Source: Polymorphobacter_B sp038225475 (GTDB lineage: Bacteria; Pseudomonadota; Alphaproteobacteria; Sphingomonadales; Sphingomonadaceae). Taken from it: a stretch of 64,000 bases of DNA. Within the stretch, counting starts at the first letter, position 1; each line of letters starts with the position of its first letter. Location: NCBI GenBank assembly GCA_038225475.1, contig JBBRRA010000003.1:62001-126000 (forward strand), written 5' to 3'. Below, piece after piece: positions 10,425-19,387 of this stretch. The position numbers and the translations under genes were made by a program. The notes under the pieces were generated by a model. The model searched no databases. It had not been told where the DNA came from and saw only the letters and a list, made by a program, of their open reading frames with translations.

Positions 10425-10584
10425 TCCGGACCGGCTAAACCCCCTAACTTGACTGCGCGCCCGAGGGGAAATCGGTTTTTCGGGCGCCAAATCGCGCGGT
10501 GGCGGCTTGAGTGTGGAGCCGCCTACTCGCCGGTTTAGTAGATCGAAACATATCCGTATTGTTGTATTTTGCGCGCCAAAAAGA
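10425..10584. other. Left junction of the AT-richer islet
   Basis: The spacer has a stem GCGCCCGA (10457-10464) and TCGGGCGC (10480-10487) around a 15-base loop that contains a T run. From about 10530 the composition drops in GC, marking the left boundary of the islet. I see no obvious direct repeat shared with the right boundary. Confidence 0.4.
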
Positions 10585-11412
10585 TTATTCATGAATATGG
10601 CTGCCCTTGGATGCCATAATCTTAAAGGTTTCGAGCTTGATCCGCTCGACAATTGCGCCGACGGTGCCGCAGAGATCAGCAAGAAATGCAATAATGATTG
10701 TGTTTTCGAGCGGTCCCGGGCCGAACGTCATTTCCATAGAAAGTCCAGCATCAGCCTCGAAGTGCCCACCAGGCAAGAAGCGGGCGATGTGAAGTTCGTT
10801 ATTTTCGCCGTCCCACTTGGCGGGCACCAGCAATTCGGCTCCGCCCGGGCCCACCTTAATTACTCCGGGACCGAGGCTCGCTAGTTGCAAATTGCTTGTT
10901 ACGCGCAACGTTATGCCGTGCTTATGATTTCCGGCGATTCTACCAAGCTTGCGAAGGTTGTCATTCCCGCCGTGCCAAGTTTCGCCAGTCGGGTATGGCT
11001 CGCAGGTTCGGAGCACTGGAAAGAGATCATCGGCGAGTCCGGAACATGGAATGGCCTTTCGATACGCTAGGCTTTGTTCCAGATCTGAGGGCGATTCTCC
11101 AAATGGGAAGTGGGCGCGATTGCTTTTCTTAGATCTAATGATCAGAGTCGCGGCGTAGGTGGATTGATCAAGCGCGTCTCGTAAATTCTTAAGGACGTTT
11201 GATACCATGCCGCGAAGTTCGACTGGTATCGGTGATTTGAACTTCGCCTTAACAATAAACTTGCCCAGTTCCGGATCGAAGTCGTTGACGCAGTCGATCA
11301 AATCTTCCTGAAGGAACAATCTTTCTATAACGGCCTTAATGCTGTCTGTCTCTGCGATCGCCCATTGTACTAAATATTCTGGGCTTTCGAACGGATTGTT
11401 GAGTCCCGACAC
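10585..11412 (-). CDS. Uncharacterised accessory protein in an AT-rich islet
   Basis: The 275-residue product has no domain I can name with confidence. It starts at GTG 11412 and is soluble with no signal peptide. A helix with NLRDALDQSTYAA, then HFPFGES, then PYPTGETWHGG and LGRIAGNHKHGITL resemble a widespread but uncharacterised accessory-genome family with an LR..LD....FP........N.KH pattern; this is recall, not a search. The gene is clearly lower in GC than all neighbours, uses codons such as ATA, TTA and AAT freely, and sits alone between two convergent core genes. These are signs of horizontal acquisition. No toxin, nuclease or defence motif is visible. Confidence 0.7.
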   Translation of the reverse strand: MSGLNNPFESPEYLVQWAIAETDSIKAVIERLFLQEDLIDCVNDFDPELGKFIVKAKFKSPIPVELRGMVSNVLKNLRDALDQSTYAATLIIRSKKSNRAHFPFGESPSDLEQSLAYRKAIPCSGLADDLFPVLRTCEPYPTGETWHGGNDNLRKLGRIAGNHKHGITLRVTSNLQLASLGPGVIKVGPGGAELLVPAKWDGENNELHIARFLPGGHFEADAGLSMEMTFGPGPLENTIIIAFLADLCGTVGAIVERIKLETFKIMASKGSHIHE

Positions 11413-11470
11413 ATTCTCATACTCTCTTTTGCATGCGAACGATAATGAGAAATCAGATACGATAGCTTAG

Positions 11471-11499
11471 AATTTATCCCATCCGGCACATTTTGTCAA
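11471..11499 (-). promoter_or_regulatory. Near-consensus sigma70 promoter for the islet gene
   Basis: Reading the minus strand, TTGACA (complement of 11494-11499) is followed after exactly 17 bases by TAAATT (complement of 11471-11476). The -10 box lies 58 bases upstream of the GTG start at 11412. This is the best promoter match in the window and contrasts with the poorly matching promoters of the GC-rich genes. Confidence 0.75.
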
Positions 11500-11521
11500 G
11501 TTGTTTCGGCCGTCATCATTC

Positions 11522-14275
11522 TCAGTCGTCGTCCTTCGTCGCAGTCAGCAGCGCGCGTGGCGGCGCATCGCCCTTCAGCCCGCGCCACAGCGCGCGGTTG
11601 AACGCGGCGGTGTCGAGCCGGTCTTCCTCGTTGAAATTCTGCCCGGCGGTCGCTGCCGCCCACCATGCCGCACCGTGGCGCGGCTGGACCATCGCGGCAG
11701 TGCCCGGCGGCAGCGGCAGCTTCGACGAGCGCAGCACGCCGGGCACCATCGCGGTGTAATTCCAGCGCGCCTGCGCGGTGTCGAACACGTCGCGCATCGG
11801 CTGCGCCAGCCCGTCGTTAAGCCCCATCGGTGCCAGCCCGAGCACCGCCTCGATCGTCCGAACCATATCGACGGTGGTGTGGTGCGCCGAAACGATCGCA
11901 TGCTGCCGGACATACGGCCCGACGACGAACGCGACCGAGCGGTGCGCGTCGACATGGTCGGCACCGTCCTGCGCGTCGTCCTCGATCACGAAGATCAGCG
12001 TGTCGGCGGCATAGCGGCTGTGCGCGATCTTTTCGATGATCCGCCCGAGAGCGTAATCATTGTCCGCCATCATCGTCTCGATCGTATCGACGCCGTCGAT
12101 CGCCTGTTTGAACTGGCCGAAATGGTCGTGCGGCAGCCGGATCAGCGACAGGTCGGGCAGGGTCGCCGATGCCGCATAGGCGTCGAACTCGCGCTCCCAT
12201 TCCTTGAACCGCCAATAATCGGGAAACGCCTGGTCGAAGCCGCGGTAATAAGGATCGGTGATCGGCTGCAGCGCTGCCTTGCTGGCGTAAAATACCTGCA
12301 ATTTGGCGCTGAACGGATCGCGTTCGAGCGGGATCAGCTGCCCGGTTTTCGGCGGCGCATAGTAACGCGACAGGTCGCCGTAAAAGCCGTAATTGCGCAC
12401 CGTCTTGCCGGCCTTGAGCGCGGCGTTCCACAGATAGCCGTTGCCGGCATCGCCGCCGGGGCCATCGGGCGCGCCGACATCGGCTCCGCCGACCAGCACA
12501 TTGGGGTCGGGCGGCGTCAGCGGATTGGCAGCGAGCCGCGCGGCATGGTCGGCATAGCCGACGTTGATATTGCGGTTGTCGCCCTCCTGATCATATTGCA
12601 GCCCGCGCCCGGCGTAATTGACCGGGGCCTCGCGCTCGGTCCAGTCGGTGGTGCGCGCCGCCGTGGTCCAGTTCCAACCGGTATTGCTGCTCTCGCCCGA
12701 ATCGAAGAACGCGTCGAGCGTCACGAACTGCCGCGCCAGCGCATGATGGTTGGGCGTGGTCGCTTCGCCCAGCAGCGTCAGCCTGGGATCGCCGTTGCCC
12801 GCACCCAGATCGCCGAGCACCTGATCGTAGCCGCGATTTTCCTTAACGATATAAAGCACATGCTTGATATGATCGCGGACGAACGCCATTGTCGCGGCGT
12901 CTTTGGGGGCAGCCTCTGCACCGGGGAAATGGTCGTTGATCGCGACCTGCTGCGTCAGCCGCGCCAGTTCGGCCCCCGACGGCATCGGCAGCGACTGCAG
13001 CCCGCCCTTTTCAAGCTGCCAGACATATTGGTTCGCCGCCTGGCATGACCGGTCGTCGTCGACCGCAGCGGTGGTGCGGCGACAGCCGCCGGGGTTGGGA
13101 CCGGGCTGGCTTTTGTTGTTGCTGACGAACAGCATGCCGTTGGCGCGCACCGCCACGCCGGTCGGATACCATGCGGTCGGGATCAGCCCGACGACTTCGG
13201 ATCGGGCGCGGCGGCCGTGCGCGGCACCGCGCGCAAGATCGCCGAGCGCCACCACGGCGACGGCATTCTCGCCGCCGTTGCTGACCAGCAGCGTGCCTCC
13301 GTCGGGGCTGAGCGCGAGCGCATTGCTGCCCGCGCCGCCCAACTGTGCCGGGTTCGCCCAGACCGCCTTGGGCGCAGTGGTGGCAAAGCTGCCGAGCAGC
13401 CGCGCGCGGGCGGCATCGATCACCGCGACGCCGTCGCTGTTCGACTGCGCGACATACAGCCGGGTGCGCGCCGCGTTCGTCAGCAGCGCCACCGGCTGGC
13501 CGCGCGTCGCGATCCGCGTGCCGACGGCGACCGTGGTGCCGACGCGGAGCGCGATGACTTCGCGGTCGCGTTCGCTGGTGACGAACGCGCTGGTGTTCGA
13601 CGCCCATACGACGGCGCGCGGGAACGTGCCGCCGGGCCGCCCGCCGCCGGGGCGCAGGTCGGTCTCGGTGACCCCGCCGGTGGCAAGGTCGATCAGGCTG
13701 ACCGAATCGTTCTGGACGTTGGCCACGAGCAGCCGCGTGCCGTCGGGGCTGACCGCCAGCCCGGCGCTCGCCGGTTTGACTGCCAGTCCCAGCCCCGCCT
13801 TGTGACCGAGCGCAAAGGTTCGCGCGGCGGCAAAGCCCGCGGCACCGGCGCGAAATTCACGGACGTTGTCGTCGACGCCGCCCGCAACGTAAAACGCATC
13901 GCCGCGCGGGGCCCAGCCGATGCCGAGGAAGCTGTTCGGCAGCGCGATCACCTGCCGCTGTACCGGCGCGACCCCGGTGACGTCATAGACGAAGACATAT
14001 TCATTCGACGCGGCGGGGATAACCTTGCCGTTGGCGTCGTTGATGCGGTTGTAGCCGCTGGTGAGCACCAGCAGCGTGCGTTGATCGGGCGACAGCACCA
14101 GCGCTGCGGCCTGGCCCGCGACAAAATCGGGGTGGTCGGGCAGGCCGGGGTTGAGCGTCGTATAGCTCGCTCCGGCGGCGGCGAGCGGCGTCACCGACTG
14201 GCCGGTCGGCAGCGGCCCGGCACCGGCGGTGACCGCCGCGCCCAATGCCATGATCCCGATCGCTACGCTGCGCAT
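11522..14275 (-). CDS. Secreted beta-propeller / alkaline phosphatase-family phosphoesterase
   Basis: The 917-residue protein starts at ATG 14275, preceded by GGGGAG, and has a signal peptide (MRSVAIGIMALGAAVTAGAG). The N-terminal half is a YncE-like seven-bladed beta-propeller with repeated SPDGTRLLVANV-type blades. From about 480 the sequence HVLYIVKENRGYDQVLGDLG begins a phosphoesterase domain of the PF04185/alkaline phosphatase superfamily, with LIRLPHDHFG and VFVIEDDAQDGADHVDAHR as probable metal-binding parts. It is likely periplasmic or secreted and may hydrolyse phosphate esters. The two-domain layout is known in other bacteria. No pho box was sought successfully upstream. Confidence 0.88.
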   Translation of the reverse strand: MRSVAIGIMALGAAVTAGAGPLPTGQSVTPLAAAGASYTTLNPGLPDHPDFVAGQAAALVLSPDQRTLLVLTSGYNRINDANGKVIPAASNEYVFVYDVTGVAPVQRQVIALPNSFLGIGWAPRGDAFYVAGGVDDNVREFRAGAAGFAAARTFALGHKAGLGLAVKPASAGLAVSPDGTRLLVANVQNDSVSLIDLATGGVTETDLRPGGGRPGGTFPRAVVWASNTSAFVTSERDREVIALRVGTTVAVGTRIATRGQPVALLTNAARTRLYVAQSNSDGVAVIDAARARLLGSFATTAPKAVWANPAQLGGAGSNALALSPDGGTLLVSNGGENAVAVVALGDLARGAAHGRRARSEVVGLIPTAWYPTGVAVRANGMLFVSNNKSQPGPNPGGCRRTTAAVDDDRSCQAANQYVWQLEKGGLQSLPMPSGAELARLTQQVAINDHFPGAEAAPKDAATMAFVRDHIKHVLYIVKENRGYDQVLGDLGAGNGDPRLTLLGEATTPNHHALARQFVTLDAFFDSGESSNTGWNWTTAARTTDWTEREAPVNYAGRGLQYDQEGDNRNINVGYADHAARLAANPLTPPDPNVLVGGADVGAPDGPGGDAGNGYLWNAALKAGKTVRNYGFYGDLSRYYAPPKTGQLIPLERDPFSAKLQVFYASKAALQPITDPYYRGFDQAFPDYWRFKEWEREFDAYAASATLPDLSLIRLPHDHFGQFKQAIDGVDTIETMMADNDYALGRIIEKIAHSRYAADTLIFVIEDDAQDGADHVDAHRSVAFVVGPYVRQHAIVSAHHTTVDMVRTIEAVLGLAPMGLNDGLAQPMRDVFDTAQARWNYTAMVPGVLRSSKLPLPPGTAAMVQPRHGAAWWAAATAGQNFNEEDRLDTAAFNRALWRGLKGDAPPRALLTATKDDD

Positions 14276-14338
14276 CTGCCGCTCCCCGTTACTGCCGCGC
14301 TGGTACACGCCGGTTTGCGACAGAATGATGAACGAGCG

Positions 14339-15634
14339 TCAGCGCGGCGCAGGGCCGCCGAAGCCGATGATGCTTTCGGCACCGTCGGCCGAAAGTGCCG
14401 CGACGCCGAAGCTGTGGTCGTCGATGTTGACATGCGGCAGGTCGAGCGCCGTCGCGCCGCCCGCAACATCGCGCGCATCGGTCCAGTCGAAGCCGTCGGC
14501 GCGGCGCCAGCGGACGCGGTAGCCGGCGGCACCCGGCACCGGGGCCCAGGTGACGCGGGTGTCGTCGCTGACTGCACCGGCGATGGTGACGCTGGCGGGT
14601 GTGGCGGGCGCGCGGGCGAGTTCGCGGATGACCGCGACGTTGACCGCCGTCACCTTCGCCAGATACGCAAAGTCGATGAACGCGAGCGTGTCGCCATAGG
14701 CGCGCCCGGCCTCGGTGCGGATATTCTGGTGCTCGCGGTCGTAATTCTCGACCGCCTCGGTAAAGCGCACGGCGGGATAGCCGGCTTCGAGGAACGGCGT
14801 ATGGTCGCCGCCGCGCTGGAAGCGGTCGGGGCGGCGCATCGCCACCACCTCGAGGCCGAGCGCGGGCTGTGCTGCGGCGACGCGCCGCACGGCCTTGGCC
14901 AGCGACCGTGACGGCGAATCGTCCTCGCCGCCGTTGCTCCGCTGCGCGAGCATGGCGGCGGGGTCAGCGGCGGCGCGGATGCCTTCGCTGAACACGCGCA
15001 CGAGGCTGTCGACATGCTCGCCGCCCTGGCCGTGCGTACCGCCGACAATGTCGTTGTTGAGCACGGCTGCGACCTGCCAGCCGCGCGCCTTGGCAGTCCG
15101 CGCGAGCAACTGCCCGCCCCACAACCCCTGTTCCTCGCCCGAATTGATCGAATAGACGATCGTGGCGGCGAATTTTTCGCGCGACAGCAGCCGCGCCGCC
15201 TCGATCACCAGCGCTACGCCCGAACCATCGTCGTTCGCGCCCGGCGCATCGGTCGTCGCATCGAGCGGGTCGCTCGCGCGGCTGTCGATATGGCCCATCA
15301 CGATGATGACGCGGTCGGGGTCGCCGGTGCCGCGCTGGACGGCGACGACATCTTCGACGCGGACGCCGCCGGGCGCGCGCGGGCCGCTGAACCGGTCGCC
15401 GATCGTTTCGACCGCGAGGCAGTGGTTGCAGGCATCGCTGATCCGCCCGAGCCGCGCCGCCGCCCAGCGCCGCGCCGCGCCGATGCCGCGTGCCGGGTCG
15501 GTGGTCGTCGAGGCGGTATGGCGCGTGCCGAAGCCGACCAGCGCGGTGATCGTCGCACGCTGGTCGGCCGGGTCGGGCGCGGGTGCAGCGGCAGAGCACA
15601 GCAGCGCGATCATCGTCAGATATGCAAGTTTCAT
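14339..15634 (-). CDS. Secreted M28 family metallopeptidase
   Basis: The 431-residue protein has a signal peptide (MKLAYLTMIALLCSAAAPA) and an M28 zinc aminopeptidase domain. The expected two-zinc ligands are visible: H115 in MGHIDS, the bridging D135 in PGANDDGSG, E168 beside the general base E167 in INSGEEQG, D195 in NNDIVGG and H278 in RGGDHTPF. The last 85 residues (VTIAGAVSDDTRVTW onward) look like a fibronectin type III-like beta domain. Start ATG 15634 is chosen because it directly begins the signal peptide. It is adjacent to and in the same direction as the phosphoesterase, 63 bases upstream, so the two secreted hydrolases may share a transcript. Confidence 0.9.
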   Translation of the reverse strand: MKLAYLTMIALLCSAAAPAPDPADQRATITALVGFGTRHTASTTTDPARGIGAARRWAAARLGRISDACNHCLAVETIGDRFSGPRAPGGVRVEDVVAVQRGTGDPDRVIIVMGHIDSRASDPLDATTDAPGANDDGSGVALVIEAARLLSREKFAATIVYSINSGEEQGLWGGQLLARTAKARGWQVAAVLNNDIVGGTHGQGGEHVDSLVRVFSEGIRAAADPAAMLAQRSNGGEDDSPSRSLAKAVRRVAAAQPALGLEVVAMRRPDRFQRGGDHTPFLEAGYPAVRFTEAVENYDREHQNIRTEAGRAYGDTLAFIDFAYLAKVTAVNVAVIRELARAPATPASVTIAGAVSDDTRVTWAPVPGAAGYRVRWRRADGFDWTDARDVAGGATALDLPHVNIDDHSFGVAALSADGAESIIGFGGPAPR

Positions 15635-15714
15635 GCGGCTCAACCTGCAATGGTTCGCGCGCCCGCGCAACCGCGCACGTTGACGGCGCGCCCGCAGGCC
15701 TTAGGGATGCGCGG

Positions 15715-16239
15715 ATGACCCACGATACCCTTCCCAGCGACACCATCGGCGAGGCGAGCCCGCATGACGCGCGCGCGCTGCGCAGCGCCTTCGGCTGTTT
15801 TGCCACCGGCGTTACCGTGGTCACCGGATGCAGCGCCGACGGCACCCGCGTCGGACTGACCGCGAACAGCCTGACCTCGGTATCGTTGCAGCCGCCGCTG
15901 CTGCTGTTCTGCCCAGCGCTGACCGCGTCGGCGCTGCCCGCGCTGCGCGCCAGCGGGCGCTTTGTCGTCAACGTGCTGACCACGCAGGAACAGGCGGTCG
16001 CCGACCGCTTTGCGCAACGCGACGTCGACCGGTTCGCCGGGGCCGAATGGCATGATTGGGACGGGCTGCCGGTGCTGGCGAACGCGATGGCGAGCTTTGT
16101 CTGCACGCTCCACGCCGACCATGACGGCGGCGACCATGCGATCATCGTCGGTCGGGTCGAGCGGTTGCGGTTTCGCACCGCGCCCGATCCGTTGCTCTAT
16201 TTCCAGGGCCGCTACCGCCAGGTTCATGTCCCGCACTGA
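15715..16239 (+). CDS. Flavin reductase family protein (flavin-dependent oxidoreductase small component)
   Basis: The 174-residue protein has the FMN-binding split-barrel fold of the flavin reductase family. The motif LRSAFGCFATGVTVVTG and then GLTANSLTSVSLQPPLLLFC are typical, as is GRFVVNVL and the C-terminal HAIIVGRVERL and YFQGRY. Such enzymes reduce free flavin with NAD(P)H for a partner monooxygenase; no partner is adjacent. ATG 15715 is preceded by AGGG. The gene overlaps the next by 14 bases. Confidence 0.88.
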   Translation: MTHDTLPSDTIGEASPHDARALRSAFGCFATGVTVVTGCSADGTRVGLTANSLTSVSLQPPLLLFCPALTASALPALRASGRFVVNVLTTQEQAVADRFAQRDVDRFAGAEWHDWDGLPVLANAMASFVCTLHADHDGGDHAIIVGRVERLRFRTAPDPLLYFQGRYRQVHVPH

Positions 16240-17692
16240 CCTCGCGATCCCGTCGGTGCCTGCCGACGAGACCGCGGTGCTCGCCAACGGCGGGCGGGTC
16301 AGTTTCGGCGGGTTTCTGCTGCGCTTGATGGCGCGGCTGCCGTTCCTGTTCATTGCAGCGCGGCTGTACGGCGCGGCGGCGACCGGGCGCTTTGCCTATG
16401 CGATCATGGTGGTCGAACTGACCGCGATGCTGGCGACGCTCGGGCTCAAGCGCGGGCTGGCGGAGGAGCTGGCGCGCGGCGCGCGGCCCGATGCGCAGGT
16501 CGTCGTCGATGCGCTGCTGCTGGCGTGGGCGAGCGCGGCGGCGGGCGCGCTGCTGCTGATCGCGCTGCCGACGCTGGTGTTCCCGTCGACGCCGATCTCG
16601 CATTTCGACCGGCTGTTCCCACTGATCGCGCTGGCGATCGTCGCGTCCGACGTCAGCCTTGCGGCGCTGGCGTTCCGGCATGACATTGCCGCGCAGGTCC
16701 GCGCGCGCTCGGTGGTCGAGCCGTGGACGCTGACGATCGTCGCACTGGTGCTCGGGTTTACCGTGTTCAAGCCCGACGGGCTGTTGATCGGCTATGTCGT
16801 ATCGCTGGTGGCGGCGATGCTGGCGTCGCTCGGGCCGTGTCTGCGCAGCTTCGGCTGGCCGCGGGGCTGGCGGCCGCATGTCGCGCGGATGGCGGGCATG
16901 GCGCGCAGCAACATCCCGCTCGCCGGGGCCGATATTGCCGACTGGGGGTCGCGGCGGCTCGACATCTTCATTCTGGGGCGGTTTGCCAGCGCCGAAGTCA
17001 TCGGCATCTACTTCGTCGCGCAGAATATCGCCTCGCTGCCCGCCAAGCTGAAAAACAGCTTCGATCCGATCCTCGCGCCGCTGCTGACCACCAATCTGGC
17101 GCGCGGCGACCGCGTCACCGCGGCAAAGCACATCGCGCAGGTGGCGTTCTGGGTGATCGCGGCGCAGCTGGGGACGGTGCTGGCGCTGGGGCTGCCGGGG
17201 CGCGCCGGGATGGGGCTGTTCGGTCCGGCGTTTGCGGGCGGCGCGCTGGTGCTCGCGTTGCTGCTGACCGTCGAACTGCTCGCCGCCCAGGCGACCGTTG
17301 CCGAGGCGGCGCTGATCTATGTGCGCCGCAACGCCAATCTCGCATGGTCGCTCGGCGGCATCGCGCTGCAGGCCGCGCTGACGCTGGTGTTCGTCGGGCG
17401 CTGGGGCGGCATCGCTGCGGCAGGCGGGCTGGCGGTCGCGGTGCTGTTCCAGTCGATCGCAAAATCGCGCGTGCTGTCGCGGGCGCTTGGCGCACCGGTC
17501 AATGGCTGGCGCTGGTCGATGGTCGCGGCCGCCATCCCGGCGTTTGCGATCGGGCTGGGCGTCCAGCGGCTGCCCGAATGGGCGCAACTGGGGATCGGCA
17601 TGTGGGTCGTGCTCGGCGTCTATTGTGCGGCAGTATGGTTCTGGTCGTTTCGCGGTGCCGACCGGATGTTGTTCGCGCGCGCGACACGCTAG
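16226..17692 (+). CDS. Polysaccharide flippase-like MOP superfamily membrane protein
   Basis: The 488-residue protein is very hydrophobic with about 12-14 membrane segments and the first-helix pattern GGRVSFGGFLLRLMARLPFLF seen in lipopolysaccharide biosynthesis (Wzx/RfbX-type) flippases. Residues around IADWGSRRLDIFILGRFASAEVIGIYFVAQNIASLP, spread over two helices, match the family's central helices. It probably moves a lipid-linked glycan across the inner membrane. Start ATG 16226 lies inside the end of the flavin reductase gene, suggesting coupling, although the two functions are not obviously linked. No glycosyltransferase cluster is next to it. Confidence 0.82.
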   Translation: MSRTDLAIPSVPADETAVLANGGRVSFGGFLLRLMARLPFLFIAARLYGAAATGRFAYAIMVVELTAMLATLGLKRGLAEELARGARPDAQVVVDALLLAWASAAAGALLLIALPTLVFPSTPISHFDRLFPLIALAIVASDVSLAALAFRHDIAAQVRARSVVEPWTLTIVALVLGFTVFKPDGLLIGYVVSLVAAMLASLGPCLRSFGWPRGWRPHVARMAGMARSNIPLAGADIADWGSRRLDIFILGRFASAEVIGIYFVAQNIASLPAKLKNSFDPILAPLLTTNLARGDRVTAAKHIAQVAFWVIAAQLGTVLALGLPGRAGMGLFGPAFAGGALVLALLLTVELLAAQATVAEAALIYVRRNANLAWSLGGIALQAALTLVFVGRWGGIAAAGGLAVAVLFQSIAKSRVLSRALGAPVNGWRWSMVAAAIPAFAIGLGVQRLPEWAQLGIGMWVVLGVYCAAVWFWSFRGADRMLFARATR

Positions 17693-17720
17693 ACTGCCGC
17701 CAAACCCTCCGGAGATCGTC

Positions 17721-18725
17721 ATGGCCACCAACCGCACCGTCCGCCTTGCGCAGCGCCCGACCGGACTGCCGTCGCCCGATACCTGGGCGATCGCCGACGA
17801 AGCGGCCCCTGTCGCCGGCCCCGGCGAGGTGCTGGTCGCGGTCGACTATATCTCGCTCGACCCGGCGATGCGCGGCTGGATCAACGCCGGGCGCTCGTAC
17901 ATCGAACCCGTCGAAATCGGCGCGGTGATGCGCGCCGGTGCGGTCGGCACCGTGCTGGCGTCGCACGACGCGGCGTTTCAGGCGGGCGACGCGGTTGAAG
18001 GCATGTTCGGCGTCCAGCGCCTTGCAGCGGTCGATCCGAAATCGACCGGCATGCACAAGATCGACCTTGGCCTCGCACCCGCGCCGACATGGCTCGGCGT
18101 ATTGGGGATGCCCGGCATGACCGCCTATTTCGGTCTGCTCGACGTCGGTCAGCTCGGCAGCGGCGAGACCGTCGTTGTTTCGGCCGCCAGCGGTGCGGTC
18201 GGTGCGCTGGTCGGACAAATCGCTAAGCTGAAGGGCGCACATGTCATCGGGCTTGCCGGTGGCCCCGACAAATGCGCCTATGTCACCGATACGCTCGGTC
18301 TCGACGCCTGTATCGATTACAAGGCGGGCGATGTCCGCAAGGCGCTCGCCGCCGCCGCGCCGGGCGGTATCGACATTTACTTCGACAATGTCGGCGGCGA
18401 AATCCTCGAAGCCGCAATGGGGCTGTTGCGGCGCAAGGCGCGTGTCGTGCTGTGCGGCGCGATCGCCGGCTATAACGACCCGACGAAAATGGTCGCGCCG
18501 CGCAACTACATGAATTTGCTGGTGCAGCGCGCGCGGATGGAAGGGTTCGTGGTGTTCGATTATGCCGACCGCTTCGCCGCGGCGCAGCGCGACATCGCCG
18601 GCTGGATCAAGGCCGGGCAGGTTCGCCCGCGCGAGGACATTCAGGTCGGCATCGACCGCTTCCCCGAAGTGCTCAACATGCTTTACGCCGGTACCAACTT
18701 CGGCAAGCTGGTGCTCAAGCTCTGA
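17721..18725 (+). CDS. MDR-family NADP-dependent oxidoreductase
   Basis: The 334-residue protein is a zinc-free medium-chain dehydrogenase/reductase of the leukotriene B4 dehydrogenase/CurA type. The N-terminus RTVRLAQRPTGLPSPDTWAI and DYISLDPAMRGWI are characteristic. The nucleotide site is VVVSAASGAVGALVGQIAK, and DIYFDNVGGEILEAAM completes the signature. It would reduce activated double bonds of alkenals or alkenones using NADPH. ATG 17721 is preceded by GGAG. It follows the flippase after 28 bases and runs directly into the Nudix gene. Confidence 0.92.
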   Translation: MATNRTVRLAQRPTGLPSPDTWAIADEAAPVAGPGEVLVAVDYISLDPAMRGWINAGRSYIEPVEIGAVMRAGAVGTVLASHDAAFQAGDAVEGMFGVQRLAAVDPKSTGMHKIDLGLAPAPTWLGVLGMPGMTAYFGLLDVGQLGSGETVVVSAASGAVGALVGQIAKLKGAHVIGLAGGPDKCAYVTDTLGLDACIDYKAGDVRKALAAAAPGGIDIYFDNVGGEILEAAMGLLRRKARVVLCGAIAGYNDPTKMVAPRNYMNLLVQRARMEGFVVFDYADRFAAAQRDIAGWIKAGQVRPREDIQVGIDRFPEVLNMLYAGTNFGKLVLKL

Positions 18726-18775
18726 CGGTTCCCGCGCCACCGCCGCGCCCGAAGGACGCCGCGACGCTGCTGATC

Positions 18776-19387
18776 GTGCGCCGCGACGGCACTGCGCCGC
18801 GCGTGCTGATGGGGCGGCGCAGCGCCGGGCATGCGTTCATGCCCGACAAATGGGTGTTTCCCGGCGGGCGCATCCATGCGAGCGATTTTCGCGTTCCCGC
18901 CGCCAGCGAACTGACGCCGGACACCGCTGCCGCAATGGCGCGAACGACGACGCCGGGCCGCGCGCGGGCGATCGCGCTCGCGGCGATCCGCGAGACGTTC
19001 GAGGAAACCGGGCTGCGGCTGGCGCGGCCCGCGCCGCCGGTGCGCAGCCACGGCGAGTGGCGGCATTTTCTCGGCAGCGGCGCGCTGCCCGACCTTGGCG
19101 CGCTCGAGCTGGTCGCGCGCGCGATCACGCCGCCGGCGCGGACACGGCGGTTCGATGCGCGGTTTTTCGTCGCCGATGCGCGCGCGCTGCTATCGCTCGA
19201 TCCCGGCACCGGCTCGGGCGAGCTCGACGAACTGGCCTGGTTCGACTGGGACGCAGCCGCCGCACTCGACCTGCCGCAGATCACGCGCGCCATTCTGACC
19301 GAGGTGGCGTTGCGGATGCGCGAACCCGGACGCCCGATCCCGTTCCACCGCTTTGCCCGCGGCGACCACCGGCTCGACAGCGTCTAG
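18776..19387 (+). CDS. Nudix hydrolase-like protein (start uncertain)
   Basis: The product carries a Nudix signature with VFPGGRIHAS and, after an insertion of about 35 residues, IRETFEETGL, supplying the metal-binding glutamates of the box. It would hydrolyse a nucleoside diphosphate linked to another moiety; the substrate is unknown. The first conventional start is GTG 18776, giving 203 residues, but the frame is open and protein-like before it (AATLLI, the expected first beta-strand). GAAGGA at 18751-18756 lies ten bases ahead of CTG 18767, so a non-standard CTG start is likely. The stop shares the palindrome CTAG with the convergent PBP gene. Confidence 0.8.
   Translation: MRRDGTAPRVLMGRRSAGHAFMPDKWVFPGGRIHASDFRVPAASELTPDTAAAMARTTTPGRARAIALAAIRETFEETGLRLARPAPPVRSHGEWRHFLGSGALPDLGALELVARAITPPARTRRFDARFFVADARALLSLDPGTGSGELDELAWFDWDAAAALDLPQITRAILTEVALRMREPGRPIPFHRFARGDHRLDSV

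Noticed and set aside
10457..10487. Hairpin after the TIGR00266 gene as an intrinsic terminator
   Set aside because: The loop is 15 bases and the T run is inside the loop rather than after the stem, so it is only noted as a junction structure.
10585..11412. Idea that the islet gene is a toxin, transposase or integrase
   Set aside because: No catalytic triad, helix-turn-helix, tyrosine recombinase or DDE pattern is visible, and no inverted repeats flank it.
13217..14911. A 564-codon open frame on the plus strand opposite the phosphoesterase and peptidase
   Set aside because: It spans the antisense of two clear genes, is Arg/Gly/Asp-rich and lacks any motif.
16142..17737. A 531-codon minus-strand frame opposite the flippase
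   Set aside because: Strongly biased to Arg, Gln and Asp as expected for the complement of hydrophobic codons; the flippase on the plus strand is the real gene.
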